A stretch of DNA of 64,000 nucleotides, from positions 26,931,501-26,995,500 of the forward strand of contig NC_088348.1 in NCBI RefSeq assembly GCF_036884655.1, written 5' to 3'. Below, in pieces: positions 48,101 to 60,789 of this stretch. The notes beneath the pieces were generated by a model, which was not told the DNA's origin, did not search any database, and saw only the letters and a program-made list of their open reading frames with translations. Numbering within the stretch: the first letter of the stretch is position 1; each line of letters begins with the position of its first letter. Source of the stretch: Musa acuminata AAA Group (lineage: Eukaryota; Streptophyta; Magnoliopsida; Zingiberales; Musaceae). A program made the position numbers and the translations under genes.

Positions 48101-51100
48101 AGTATGTTTTGGTACAAATTGGCAATATGTGATCTCATACATCTTTAATTCAGCCATTCAAAAGATTTCATCAAAGTGCCAGACTTACAGTAACACCCTT
48201 CCATAGCATTCAATGATCACATTCATCAATATGAATATACAAATTACATAGTTTTGTTAGTTAAATCTTTTGATTAGATAATGATTTCTAGTAGAAAACA
48301 ATCATAGCTCCTTGCTGGATTTAAATTATTTTCCTCGAATATTTTCTATCAAAAACATCTTATGATGACCTTTGGCTTCTGTTCTTGAGAGTGTTTAATT
48401 GCTTGTTGATTGTCAGAGAAAATTTCTACTTGTCTGTACATGAATCCTCTCCATGAATACAATCTCACCTTCATGTCCAAAACTATAGGACATGGAATAA
48501 CCTTGCCATTATGCTAAGTTTCATGCCATAAATCATTAGATTTCCTAGTGTGTAAGTTTAAGTACGTGCACATTCTACGATAACAACCAGAAAGTCATAA
48601 AGTTTCAACTATTTGGGGCCAATTGCATAAATATTTTGTCACCATTGAGATTTGTAAAATATTATATCCTCAGCGAAGCTATGAGTATTAAAATATTTAT
48701 ATATGGTTTCTATTAAAGTCCTTTTAGATCTCCTTTTATCTATCCTCGTACCACTAATTAATTATTTCAATTTTTTGAACTATAACCTATGTAGGTCTAT
48801 ACTATTTTAAATGATTCTCTCTTGTTTTATTCTTACTTGCACTAATCAAGAGGAATATAATATCTTTAAATTTTTTGTACTGTAATTTCTCTTTCCAGTA
48901 AAGATTGAAATTTTGTACCATACTAATGTATTGAGCAAAGCTCGATACATCGGTACGGTACGGGAGTACCGAGCGGTATGCTAAGGCATACCGAATGGTA
49001 CATCTAAATATATATATACAATATATATAAATATATTTTTATATAAAAATATAAAAAAGTAATATAAAAAATTAAAAAGGAGGCGTACGTTGCCTCGGCG
49101 ATGTTGCCTCCTCCTCTTCTCCTAGTTGCCTCTAACGAGGAGAAGAACACAGTCTCCTTCATCTCCTCATCTACGGCGTTCGGCAAAGAAGGCGGTGAAA
49201 ACGTCGAAGGCTGGAAATGTCTTTGGCCTTCAAGGAAGAATGCGGTGAAGAAGCCATAGAATCGTAGACGAGGTGACGAAGGAGACTGCCTCTTCCGCTG
49301 CTCTAGCCGTTGCTTGGCCGTTATCCCCTGGATTGGGATCGTCGAGGGAGGGCGACGCCGGATCAAGATGCGTCGAGGTTCTCTCAATTCTCCCTCTTCT
49401 TTGAACGCTCTCTCTTTCTTCCTCCTTCTCCCTCGATGCTTCTTCTTCCCTCGCCGCATCCAGGTTGATACCACCAGGTAGCGGGCGGTCATGGTCGAAA
49501 TCGACCATTACTGACTTGTTTCGGGTGGTAACAATCGAAATTTCGATCGTTACCGCCTGATGCAGCCTCATATCGTTCAATACTGGGCTATATCAAGCAT
49601 TCTACCCGGTACGTGCGGTATCATTCGAAATTTAGAACCTTGCTTTCCAGGTCCTTTAATATGATATAACAAATACGATTGTGCATGTTTTGAGTCCTAT
49701 GAATTCATTGAATGTTTGTGACACAAAAATTGCTTGTCCATTTTATGGCATGCATGTGTATTAAAGAGCTCAAGTCATTGTATGACAGCTTGGGACAAGT
49801 AAAAGGAGCATATACAAGAAAGAGGCTGTTGATGGCATTACTCTATCTCTTAATTGTTGTTTGTCTGACAAAAGAGCTATACCAAACTCTCAGAGGGCTC
49901 TTCTCATGTTGGGAGGACACTTCTCCAAATCTGGAGAGATTCTGATAGATTCCTGGCTACTTCAGCAAGGAGGATTCATCGATGGCTTGTTCAATACAAT
50001 TAACTATGATGATAATAAGGATGATGAAGATTTATTGGTATGTCAATCTTGTTATGGAACTGCTTTTTTATTTTGCTCATTATTCATGTAGTAGATTCTC
50101 TATCTATGTGCCATCAAAGAGGTTCCTTGATTCTATGAGATTTTGTAAAGAATTGGATTTTTCACTCTGTTTGTGATAATTAAGAGGTAGATCCAAATTT
50201 TTTATGCATTTCTATGAGAAAACTTAAAAGAACAACTAACTAATTTACTAGTCCATCAATTTTAGTATTGCAATTAATATGTAATTTTGCTTCATTGTCC
50301 TGTTTAAGAGCTTTTGTTGTCTGAAGCACATTTAAAAATGAATTAGCCTACATTTCTCTGCTTCAGTTTGGTGATTTGCATTTCAAAACCTGCTTCTCCC
50401 ATGTTGCTTCTCCCTGATAAATATCTTTCTGATTATTATAGATCTTTAAAATTGAGAAAAATCTTGACTAGTTAATATTGTTTCTTATATCTACTTGTTT
50501 TCTTAGTGAAATAGCATTTTTGTGGAAGAAAATACATTGATCATATCCATAACATTCAATTAAACCATGGTCAGGCATATTTTTCTGTTGAAGTGTAATC
50601 ATGTCCATTTCAATCTTTGCAAAAACACTGTATGTTTATGTTTACATTGTCAAAGTTCTTGTATATATTTTATTCGATATAAACTCTGTTTTTCTGATGT
50701 TCCATCAGGATAGTGAAAAAGATTTCTTCGTATCTGACCAGATCGATTAATAATATCGGAATCTGGTCCATATAGGCTCAATAAAATTCTATCTAGTAGA
50801 GAGAAAGTTGAAAAGGTGACAATGCCCTATACATTTCATTATAAGACCAATAAACTAGAAAAAAAGATGAATTGTTTTGTGAAAGAATCTTTGGGCTCAT
50901 AAAAAGTGAAATTTATATTTATTATAATTATCGAGAGATTGCAGTTGAAAAAGAAAAGATACTTGAACTTTTGTTAATGCATGTCTAGTGATTCATGTGT
51001 GATATTTGAAATGTCTTTCTAATTATATCGTGAATCTTTTGGATAAACCTCTTCGGATTAGAAGGCCTAGTCTACTGGCATTTCATTCACTTAGATCTTC

Positions 51101-51511
51101 ATGTTCTGTTCCCAAAACTTGGCATTTCATTCACAACCAAGTTTCCTTCAGTTGAAACAAACTACTCTGTTCTACCGGTTTCAGGAAGATGAAGCAAAGC
51201 AAAAGGAAAAGTGGCTAAAGGATGTAACCCTTGTCCTCATCGGCAATGGAAGGAAATCATTCATGGAGACTCTTTCCAGGTGTTTGGTTTCTGGAATCCA
51301 AGGTCTTGTGAGGACATGTCTGGTCACAGCAGCATGGATGAGCCATGCTTTAGTGTTGCTATCTGCTAGCCATCAGATTCCATTAGCTGTGTTCTCAGAT
51401 TTCATCCCTCAGCTGAAACAGAGATTGGAAGAAGATGATCAGATTGAGCATAGGATACTTGCTTCAGTCTCTCTACTAAATTTGAGCAAGGTTTCAGGTG
51501 AGCAAAACTGA
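45137..51511 (+). CDS. LIN/CERBERUS-like U-box and ARM-repeat E3 ubiquitin ligase, apparently lacking the WD40 part
   Basis: Deduced protein of about 906 aa. Exons: 45137-46285, 46394-46495, 46573-46670, 46821-47471, 47863-48007, 49789-50037, 51185-51497 (or on to the stop at 51511). The N-terminal 380 residues match the LIN family's helical region. Exon 4 holds a U-box-like domain from about residue 470 ([20 protein letters not shown] ... CPVTGQQL), which would recruit the E2 enzyme. ARM-like helices follow ([20 protein letters not shown], then [15 protein letters not shown], then [20 protein letters not shown]). Full LIN proteins end in WD40 repeats; none was found downstream. The frame runs through the last donor-like AG|GTGAGC to a stop after GEQN. 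LIN of legumes acts in rhizobial infection; the role here is unknown. Intron 1 (108 bp) is in frame and open, so it could be retained. Confidence 0.82.
48899..49642. mobile_element. GGTACC-rich hAT element, copy 6
   Basis: 744 bp in intron 5 of the U-box gene. Starts TAAAGATTGAAATTTTGTAC, ends AAATTTAGAACCTTG. The perfect 8-bp target duplication is CTTTCCAG (48891-48898, 49643-49650). GGTAC-type words cluster near both ends; the GC-richer middle has only spurious frames. Its core GATGTTGCC and GGCG words resemble those of copy 5. Confidence 0.88.
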
Positions 51512-54500
51512 AAGACATTTAATCACTGGGTAAAGATCTTTTGGTACATCTCAAAAAACATTAACATATATTTAATCTTCATGTCACAATTTTCCAATAA
51601 AGGATTATAGTTTGATGTAATTCCTCAAGATTCAATGCTTTTCTATTTTCCTTTTTTGGTGTGTGTGTAATGACCAGGAAAAAGTGACACAATAGCCAGC
51701 ATCTTTTTGCCTGTGTATGTGTAACATAACAGGACACATCTAAAGATCATTGCATTGATGATGCCATTACAATTAGAAGGACACTACTTCATACCATGGT
51801 GCAGGAAGTACAGTTTTCACGATGATATCATGGAGCAATGTAGGATCAAACTGTCACCATATGCTGCAAATTATAATGGTTATTGCAATAATCTCAAATA
51901 AATAGGTAACAAAGTGGTTGTCATGACGAACGATATTTAAATCTAAAATAATAATAATATAATATAATTTTAAGTTCTTGCTCAAATTGGCCAAAGTGAC
52001 ATATTGTAATCTTCCAATAATGAATCGACTCTAATAGATCTAAAACGTTTAGATGGACTTATAAGTCTTTATAAGTCAATTTAAGGTTTTATTCATTTTC
52101 ATTAAAAGATTAATAAATCGTTGTAATCCTTCTGGATCGACTCTAATAGATCTAAAATGTGAACTTATAAGTCTTTACAAGTCAATTTAAGGTTTTACTC
52201 ATTTTCATTAAAAGATTAATAAACCGAATCGATCTCGACGGCTCGAATCTTAATTTATATAAAATAAAAAAATTTGATTTTTGTGACTATGAAGATTTAT
52301 GAAATTGTTACCAGAAGAACAATGTCATTAATTTTTGTTGATTACTTTTGAAACTGGTGGACATGAGACTTTCATACAAATCACATGCATCATTGTCTGC
52401 TAAAGTCGATTCATGGGGCCAACCTGCCTTCCCTACATTTCCATGGAATTTTTGTCCTATCTAATCATGATAACACCAGACGAGATGGACAAAAAGGATC
52501 ACTGAAAGCAAGAAAAGGATGAGACTTTCTTAGGCCTATGTTGCCCTCCTCTAGTGGCCTAAAGCATCCAAAAACATTACTATCCCTACGTTTGGATCTT
52601 GCAGGATAAATGTGAGATTTAGATTGTTACATCATGATTGGATCATGTCGAAGAGACTAATATATTCCTTCTAATAAATTTCATTACTTTTTTCTTTTTT
52701 AAGATTGCTCTTGAGATTGATAATTTCTAAAATTAAAAGCAATATGTATATATTAATAATCAAGAACATTAAAAAAATTTAATATAATATTAATATGATT
52801 CATTAATTCTTTATCTACATGTGAATAAGATCAATTTTTTTATTATAATATCCTAGAGATCAATAATCAGATAATATATTAAAAGTCGATATAAAATTTA
52901 ATATGATTTAATAATTTTTTATATATCATGAAAAAAAATTAAATTCTTTACTTTTATATATCAGGTAATTGCTCTCTTTTGATTTAACCCTAATTCAAGT
53001 CTGAGTTATAAATATAAAAAAATCTTCTCTCATCATTCTCTAGATCTACCGATGAATACCGCTAGACTTTTGAGTTATCATTACTCAAGCATGACTTTAC
53101 TTTTACATTGTCTCGTATAAACTTGAAGAATTTTCTCTCTGTCGATTCTATAAACCCTAGAGATCACCTAAAGTATCTTAAATCTTTCTCTCACACACTA
53201 AAATCTTTTTAATTCATTAAAAAGTTTCAATCTTAAATATTAATTCATTAATTATAGAAATAAATATATTCGATCTCTCTAAGGCGAAGGAACGAGACCT
53301 CTGTATTGTCCTTTGAAATGGATTTTGAATAGGACATTTCACATTGCTTGTTTTTTATTTTAATTTTTAAGATAGACTAAAAAAATGTCTCTATTAGTTA
53401 TATGATAATATTCACATTAGTCATTAGTGATATGAGTCCGAGAAATTAGGGATTTGAATCACAATATAATGTGAGAGGTCATCTGACAATTAACTAATAG
53501 TATGAGCTCGAAAAATTACACATTTTGAAGAGAACATCTCACGTTGCTTTTTGGAGGTGGACCCCAAAAAGATACCTCTATGAGACGTATGATAAGATCC
53601 AACATTAGTCATTACTAGCCCCCCTCTTCTGGGATGGGCCTATATGGTTTTATCTTTAAGGATAGATCCTAGTGTGTGCCCTTAAGAGAGGAATCACTAT
53701 CGACTTCCTAGTAGATCTTGGCTTTCTAACTCTTCAACTAAGCTAGAACTAAATGAGATCTTACCAAAGGCTTCGTAGTAAGAGAGCTAAGATATCTCGA
53801 GATACAAGATGGATGTCATATAATAAGAACCATACTCTCAAAGCTGGGAAGAATTTGCTGTGTGGTAGGCTCCATACAATCTTATCTTTTCAGCATGAAC
53901 CTCGAAACACTTGCAGGTCTCTCTCTCTAGAAGAGCAGTCACATTTGACTCTCTATCAGACTTTAGATATCAAATCTTGATTCTCTATCATATGCACGTT
54001 CAGAGTTGCATACATGCATTATTAGAAGACGTAAAAAAGATGAGTGCGGTTAGTAGTTGATATGTAATGTTCATGTGCCCTGAGATAAGCATTAGAACTC
54101 TCTCTCTCTTCTCTCTCTCTCTCTCTCTCTGTGTCCGGTAGGCCTGGGTCACGGACGACATGCCCGTGAACTGTGTCTCTTTTATCTGGCCATTTCTCAC
54201 GTCCCCAAGAACAAAAAGCTTGACTACGCTGCTCATCGATCCTTCTTCTTCTTCTTCCTCTCTCTCTCTGACCTCACTCATCTGTGCTGAGGGCTCCCTG
54301 GCTTTCTCTCAGGCTGCTACTGCAACGAGCTTGTGATGCTTGCGGCCAATGGTTGCTGCTGCCCATCATCACCTCTCATTCTGCAAGCTCTATCCTTCTT
54401 TCTCATTTTAATCTGTGTTTCTTGCAATAGCCAGCTGTGTCTACCTCAAAAGGCATCAGAAAAGTTGACCCTACAACAGAGTAAAGACAAATTGATGTAG

Positions 54501-56990
54501 TTAAACTTTGGATCTACTGAACCCTAAGCATTTTAAAGTCAGCATTGGGCAATGTAAAATAAGATCCATCACAACACATCCATATTACCTTTTGTTTTTA
54601 GCACTGCCAATGATTGAAGGGACACTCGATTACCTGCATCTGACTTCACCGTTCGTATTTTGTGCAATTAAATAATATACACAATTGCTTAGCCATTAGG
54701 TATACTAAAATCATTATAATCTTAAGGAGAAGTACCAAACAACTCTTAAGATTAACTAGCATTTGTCTCCACTATTTGTGGGCAAAACAACTTGTAATTA
54801 GCCTGACACATTCCTTGGTAGAACTCTTGATGATGGATCTATCAAGATTTCATGGAACATACTTTACTTTGGGGGAGTACAAGCAAAACTAATGAACTGC
54901 AACCAAGCATACACAGATCTACAAGTTGTTCAATAAAAAATAATTGCATATGCAAAAGATATCATTAGTAGTCTTCCTCATCAGACAAATCTTAGAACCG
55001 ACAATCCTTTGTCTAATACATGAGAGATTTCCGGATCATTATGCTCCATGATGAGTAATAAACAATTGTTGCACAACCTAATAGATGCATTCTCTCTCTC
55101 TTCAAAGCTTGGCTTTAAACACAACCCAGAAGCTGGTAATACAGCATCTTTCTAAATCCTAAACCTAATCCATTTCTCCAACATGATATAAATTACAGTC
55201 AAGTTCCAATTCAAAAATGGAACAGGTGGATTAGGTCACATGTTGTACTCTCCCTTATCACATTACTAAATACATTACAATAAAGAACTAAGTAGTACTA
55301 GAAAGAGCAGATGGCCAAGCTCAGTAATACATCAACAAAATCCTATTAAAGTCCTATTAGCTGTTCTTTAATCTTCCGGTCTTCTGATTGAGAGTATGGT
55401 TTGTTTTATTTGGTGTCTTCTTGCTGCATGGAACTGACAAGAATCTGCACAAATCAACACAAACATCCATATACTACTGGACAAAACAGGGATTGACTGT
55501 TTGCTATATTTGTCTTTGTGGAATTCTCTCACTAGTATTTTCATGGCTTCGACATTATAATTGATATATAAGGCAAGTAAAGCTTGCTTCTCAATTTGTT
55601 GACTTATATATAAAGCATCATCTTGCATAGTGCAAGATCTAAAAAACGGGATCAGGCATGAAGGGTCAACTGGATCGATCAGATAAGAAACCTATCTAAA
55701 GTTCATTCTGATTTATCACAAAAATCCGATGGAGCAAAAAACCAATCAAATCTAGACAAACTTGATCAAACCCATGAAAAACCACAAACCAACAATGTGG
55801 GAAGAATAAAACTTTATTATTGTTTTTTCCTGTTTCATAAAATGTATTTTTGGTATTTTTTTTTTTATTTTCAATATCCCTACCCTTCCTATCTTACACT
55901 CTTAACCATTATTATAAAAACAATGCTATGAAATCAAGCACAACTAATTGAAAACACAATCGTCGTTTTTTCTACCTAAAAATCAAAATGCCTTTTTTAC
56001 ATATAAGGAAACATTTTTGCTTGTGGAATACATGTGTTTCTCATATGTTTTAAGAGGAAGAAGATCACTATATCTTTGAATGGCCAAGAACAACTTGGGA
56101 ATAGGAAGTTTGTATTGGTTGGCATTTATATAATCGACAAATAAAGAGACAAAACAACCTTGGCATTTGATTTATACATATATGTGTCCATTCAATGATC
56201 TAATGAAATCAAAATGAACTGTTAGATCAACAAAATTAGCTGCTATGTTAACTTAATGGACTCGGGACATTTTAAACTAGATTGAACATATTTGTTCCTA
56301 GATCAATAAAAGTGCTGATTTATATAGAAGAGCCAAAAATACATTAGAAAAGATCCATATAACTGTTCCGAATGATTGTGATATTACATCCTCCTACTGT
56401 TGTTATCATATATAACAAGACCAATCGATTAATCGTTTTAGGGTTTAAATAAGGGTTCTTACAAGGTTCAACTTTGTGCAAGACATATTGTGACGAACAA
56501 GTGATACACTGTCCAAGCTCATACGAAATTATGCAACACACAAGACTCCCATCTAGTGTAGAATATTTATATATGAGATAAAGACCAATATAGGAATTAG
56601 AGTAGTCCTACGTTAGTAAGAGATAAAAAAAGATTTAAGGTAATATGAGAAATTCTTATGTTCGGTTAGTGTCCATGTATGTTAGTCTCGATCTGGTATC
56701 ACTCAAAACTCCCAACTCCATAAAACTTCCCAATAGAGACACAGGGATTTATGTTAAAGCATAAACCACACTGTAATCAGAAGTGTTATATCAATAGCAA
56801 ATGAGCAGGTCGATAGCAGCTTCCCTTGTGATGCTACAGGACGAATAGTCTACTTGGGATCTTTATCCTTTAGTTTTATATAGTTTATTTTATTATTTTG
56901 ACTCAGGGGTGAAAGATTGAGGAAGGTGGATACAGAATAAGAGATGGGTTAAGCGAAGAACTATCCTTCGTCACATAAGGACAAGCTTTG
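51512..56990. other. Long intergenic region without a supported gene
   Basis: About 5.5 kb, AT-rich. I looked for WD40 repeat motifs that could continue the U-box gene and saw none. It contains a tandem duplication (52026-52230), a (CT)n tract near 54098-54130 and part-repeated text around 53320-53600. Frames such as 53753-53980, 54000-54281 and 55368-55628 lack recognisable domains. Confidence 0.5.
52026..52230. repeat. Tandem duplication of about 105 bp
   Basis: GAATCGACTCTAATAGATC followed by TCAATTTAAGGTTTTA and ATTAAAAGATTAATAAA occurs once at about 52022-52120 and again at about 52135-52225, with small differences. Confidence 0.85.
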
Positions 56991-57014
56991 CCTTACTCTG
57001 CACCACCCCTTCAT

Positions 57015-57034
57015 CTCTCTCTCTCTCTCTCTCT
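57015..57034. repeat. (CT)n tract in the IDD upstream region
   Basis: A CT run about 510 bp upstream of the IDD start codon, probably in its promoter or leader. Confidence 0.8.
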
Positions 57035-57543
57035 CATCATACTTATTGACTCGAGGAGACCAGAAGGAATAGATCAATGGGCAGAAACTGGGACTGCAGA
57101 AGAAGGTGAGGGGAGGGGGAGAATAGTGAAAGAAACCGCACAAGAAAGAGCTGTCATCCTTCCACTGCTTCAGTCCCAATGGCATGCAAGGCAGGAGACG
57201 AGGAGAAGTGAAGAGATATTTGATCTGTTTACTTCTCTTATGTTACATCCCCTGGTCTTTGTTTTCTTTGTTATTTGAGAAGATTGTCTTCTAAGAGCTT
57301 TAGATCATTGACTTTGCTATGGAGCTTTGGGGGGGTTCTTCATATATTCTTTTTCTTTTGGGCTTCTGTGTTGCCTTCCAAGGATCCAATGAAAAGGAGG
57401 CGTGAGAACAAAAGAAGGAGATCAGCTTTCATGGTTGTATGTTGGGCAGTGGGAATATTTATTTTGGTCTGAAATCAACAATAGATCTGGGAGAGTGAGG
57501 AAGGAGAAACAAGAAGAATACCGTCAGTAGAAAAAGGGAGGAC

Positions 57544-60500
57544 ATGGCATCAACTTCGTCATCATCGTCACCCCTCCTTGGGATCAAAGATGAGGAGCTT
57601 CAACATGAAAAGAAACAACAGCAGCTGTCCTCTTCCGCCACGCTGCCTGCAACTGCGAAGAAGAAAAGAAACCAACCTGGAAACCCAAGCAAGTATCTGA
57701 AACATTCATCCATATTTATGTGCACCCTCTTTCTAATTATATTATATGCTGCTCCTCCAGCTCACTAAAAGATGCATGTCTTAGTCCTGCATACTAGACT
57801 TCTCTTCAGATCGTGAAAACCCTATGCTGTAGAATTGGGATTCACCATCTGTGTTCCCAATCTTCTTTTCGTATTCCTGTTCAACGCTTGCTATGAGCAT
57901 ACAGTTCCCTCTGGTTCTCGTTGGTACGGATGAAGTTTTCCTCCACTTCAATCCCATCTCTTTTCTGTCATTTCCTTACTTTCTTTTATTTGAAAAAAAA
58001 ATAGGAGATAGTGAGAATAAGACGGAGGAGAGAGAGTCCTTACACAATTACATTCTTCTCTTCACATCTATAATTTGTTTTCACGTATTTAATATTATAA
58101 ACCCTATCTATTTATGCTTTTTAGATTACACATTAAACATTATGTGCATATCGAGGGGTTCATGCATCCTTTTGATGATAATCCTATTTAATATAATTTT
58201 ATATTTTTATGCATCTGTTCATTGTGTCTTTTATATATAAGATAATACATTAAATTTATTTTCTATCTCATTCCTACTCCATCCTATCCAGTTGCTGCAT
58301 ACTAATATTATAGATTGAATAATGGTATCCACGACCGAATCCACATGTCTGCAGCAGCAGATCCTGAGGTGGAGGTGATCGCGCTGTCGCCGGAGACGCT
58401 GCTGGCGACGAACCGATTCGTCTGCGAGGTGTGCAACAAGGGGTTTCAACGGGAGCAGAACCTGCAGCTGCACCGCCGCGGGCACAACCTGCCATGGAAG
58501 CTCCGGCTGAGAAGCGGCGAGGAGGAGGGGAGGCGCCGCCGCCGGGTGTACCTCTGCCCCGAGCCGACGTGCGCTCACCACCATCCCTCCCGCGCCCTCG
58601 GCGACCTTACCGGTGTAAAGAAGCACTTCTGCCGCAAGCACGGCGAGAAGAGGTGGAAGTGCAACAAGTGCTCCAAGCGCTACGCCGTGCGCTCGGACCT
58701 TAAGGCGCATTCCAAGACCTGCGGCAACTGCGAGTACCGCTGCGAGTGCGGCACGCTCTTCTCCAGGTCAGTAGTAGTAGTAGCAGCATTCTCCATTGCA
58801 TGATTTCATCATTGGATGATCGTTAAAACATATGGTCATTGACAACAGTTTCTTTCGTGATTTAGTGTCCCTCTTTGGGTTTGGTGATGATTAGCCTTCT
58901 ATTAGGGCTCTTCTCTTACTTTAGGGTCGTTATGGTTGGATTCCAAGGGAGAGAAGTGTTGGGAAACGGCTGTAAGGAACTGCTCCCACGTGAATTGGTC
59001 TATACAAGTGCCATGGTCATGGGGGTTTCAGCTCAACATAACCAAAAAAGCGTCTCATCTTTTTCATCTCGTTGGAACCAACGCCACCCTTCCATCCCTC
59101 GTTTAAACTATGTTTTCTCTCTCTATATATCCTGTTCACGTGGTGCAAGTAACCATCTTTGCAAGTTTGTTGTCTAGTGGCTTAGCTAAATGTGATTGCA
59201 GGTCCTGCGGCAGTGGCAGATCAGCCTTTTCATGGAAACGTTAGGCTAGAAACTTGGAAGTTCATCCAAATACAGATGTCTGCCTCTCTCCTTTTATTTC
59301 AATGTGCTACAAATGAGATGTATCCCTCTCTACACTAGAATGCAATTAAGTGATATGATGGATTCTTGTAAAGAAAGCCGAGGGGACAACCGTGGTGGTG
59401 CGTGGGATGGCTTTTCATGGTTTTGGCAAATATTCTCTTTAGGTATTGGAATCATTGATTGGGGGTTAGTTGAGTTGCATGCTTCTTGCAAGGATCCTCA
59501 TTGCATTTATTGATGACTGGGGGTTTCCTCCTCAAGGGCAGATGTAGGTTGGATTTGATAATTACTATTTCTTTCTTGACTTTTAATTGACATCAACTAT
59601 GAGAGTATAAATAGATTTTGAAATCTAATTACATATATATAATTTGAAGTGTATATGCATGCATGCTCAAGATAGTTGGTTAGTTGAGAGAACATACCTG
59701 GTGAGTTCTTCCAATCAATGCTACTCTTCTTCCAACCCTGAAGCAAGTTCATGCAGTTTCTCTTCTTGTGATTTGTACAGGCGTGACAGCTTCATCACCC
59801 ATCGGGCGTTTTGCGACGCCTTGGCGCAGGAGAGCTCGAGACTCCCTGCCGCCGGCCTCGACCTGCACGGGAACAACACAATGGCTTTGAGCGTATCTCA
59901 AATGAACGCCCGGCTCACCTTGTTACGAGACCAAGGAGGCTGTGGAACCCCGGTCGAACACCTCGTGACTGCTGCGCACCCTTCGCTGTTCCGCCCACCT
60001 CAGCTCCCTCCACCGGCTGCTTTCTACCTCGGCAATGGCTCTGACCAGGGCTTCGACGAGGAGCACCAGCCTGACCTCTCCTTGCTTCGAGGAAAACGTT
60101 TTGATGGCCTGATGCAACTCCCTGATCCCCAAGGCAGCACCATGACCGCTGCCGATCTGTTCAACCTCAGCTTCTTCTCCACTAGCAGTAGGAGCACGAG
60201 TAGCATCCGTAACAGCAACAATGGCGGTGACCAGTATAACCAGATGCTGATCGCCAGTGATATTAGCGATGCCAACGGAAGGAGCGAACTGACGTCTCTC
60301 TTCTCTGGGAACCTTGTGAGCGATCACGTCGCCGGCGGACTGACCTCTCTCTATAACCAGAATGAGTCCAACCTCCTCCCCCGGATGTCAGCCACTGCAT
60401 TGCTTCAGAAGGCAGCTCAAATGGGCTCGATGACCAACATCGGGCACTCGTTATTGAGAGGATTTGGCAACTCTTCTTCAAGCAGTCCGAGGCCTCCCAA

Positions 60501-60789
60501 CACTGGCGGCGGCAACAGCGGAGACGGCCTGCAAGCTCGAACAGAGAACGAGACTCACCTCCGAAACCTGATGAACTCGCTCGCGAACGGAAGAACCGGC
60601 CTCATCGGCGGGCCCCATCAGGAGACCAGGGAGTTCGGCTCCGACGCTAAGCTTAATCTTTGGGGCACCGACCAGCTAACGAGGGATTTCCTAGGAGTGG
60701 GCGGCATGGTGATGAGGAGCATCAGCGGCGGGACATCCCGACAGGAACAGAATCACGGCATCGACATGAGCGAGTCAACTCCAAGATGA
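57544..60789 (+). CDS. INDETERMINATE-DOMAIN (IDD) C2H2 zinc-finger transcription factor
   Basis: Deduced 519-aa nuclear DNA-binding protein. Exons: 57544-57688, 58361-58766, 59781-60789. It has a [10 protein letters not shown] nuclear-signal motif, then the ID domain: finger 1 C2H2 (residues about 70-90, [20 protein letters not shown]), finger 2 (114-142, [18 protein letters not shown]), finger 3 C2HC (149-169, [20 protein letters not shown]) and finger 4 (from 176, [13 protein letters not shown]). The C-terminal IDD motifs [15 protein letters not shown] (about 386) and TRDFLG (about 484) are present. Family members act in gibberellin/DELLA signalling, root patterning and flowering; which one this is cannot be said. 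The first donor is CCAA|GCAAGT, a GC-AG intron; the rebuilt junction gives [13 protein letters not shown] as in homologues. No defects seen. Confidence 0.92.

Noticed and set aside
54000..54281. 93-aa minus frame beginning MSEVREREEEEEEG
   Set aside because: Mostly encoded by CT and TTC microsatellites; no domain.
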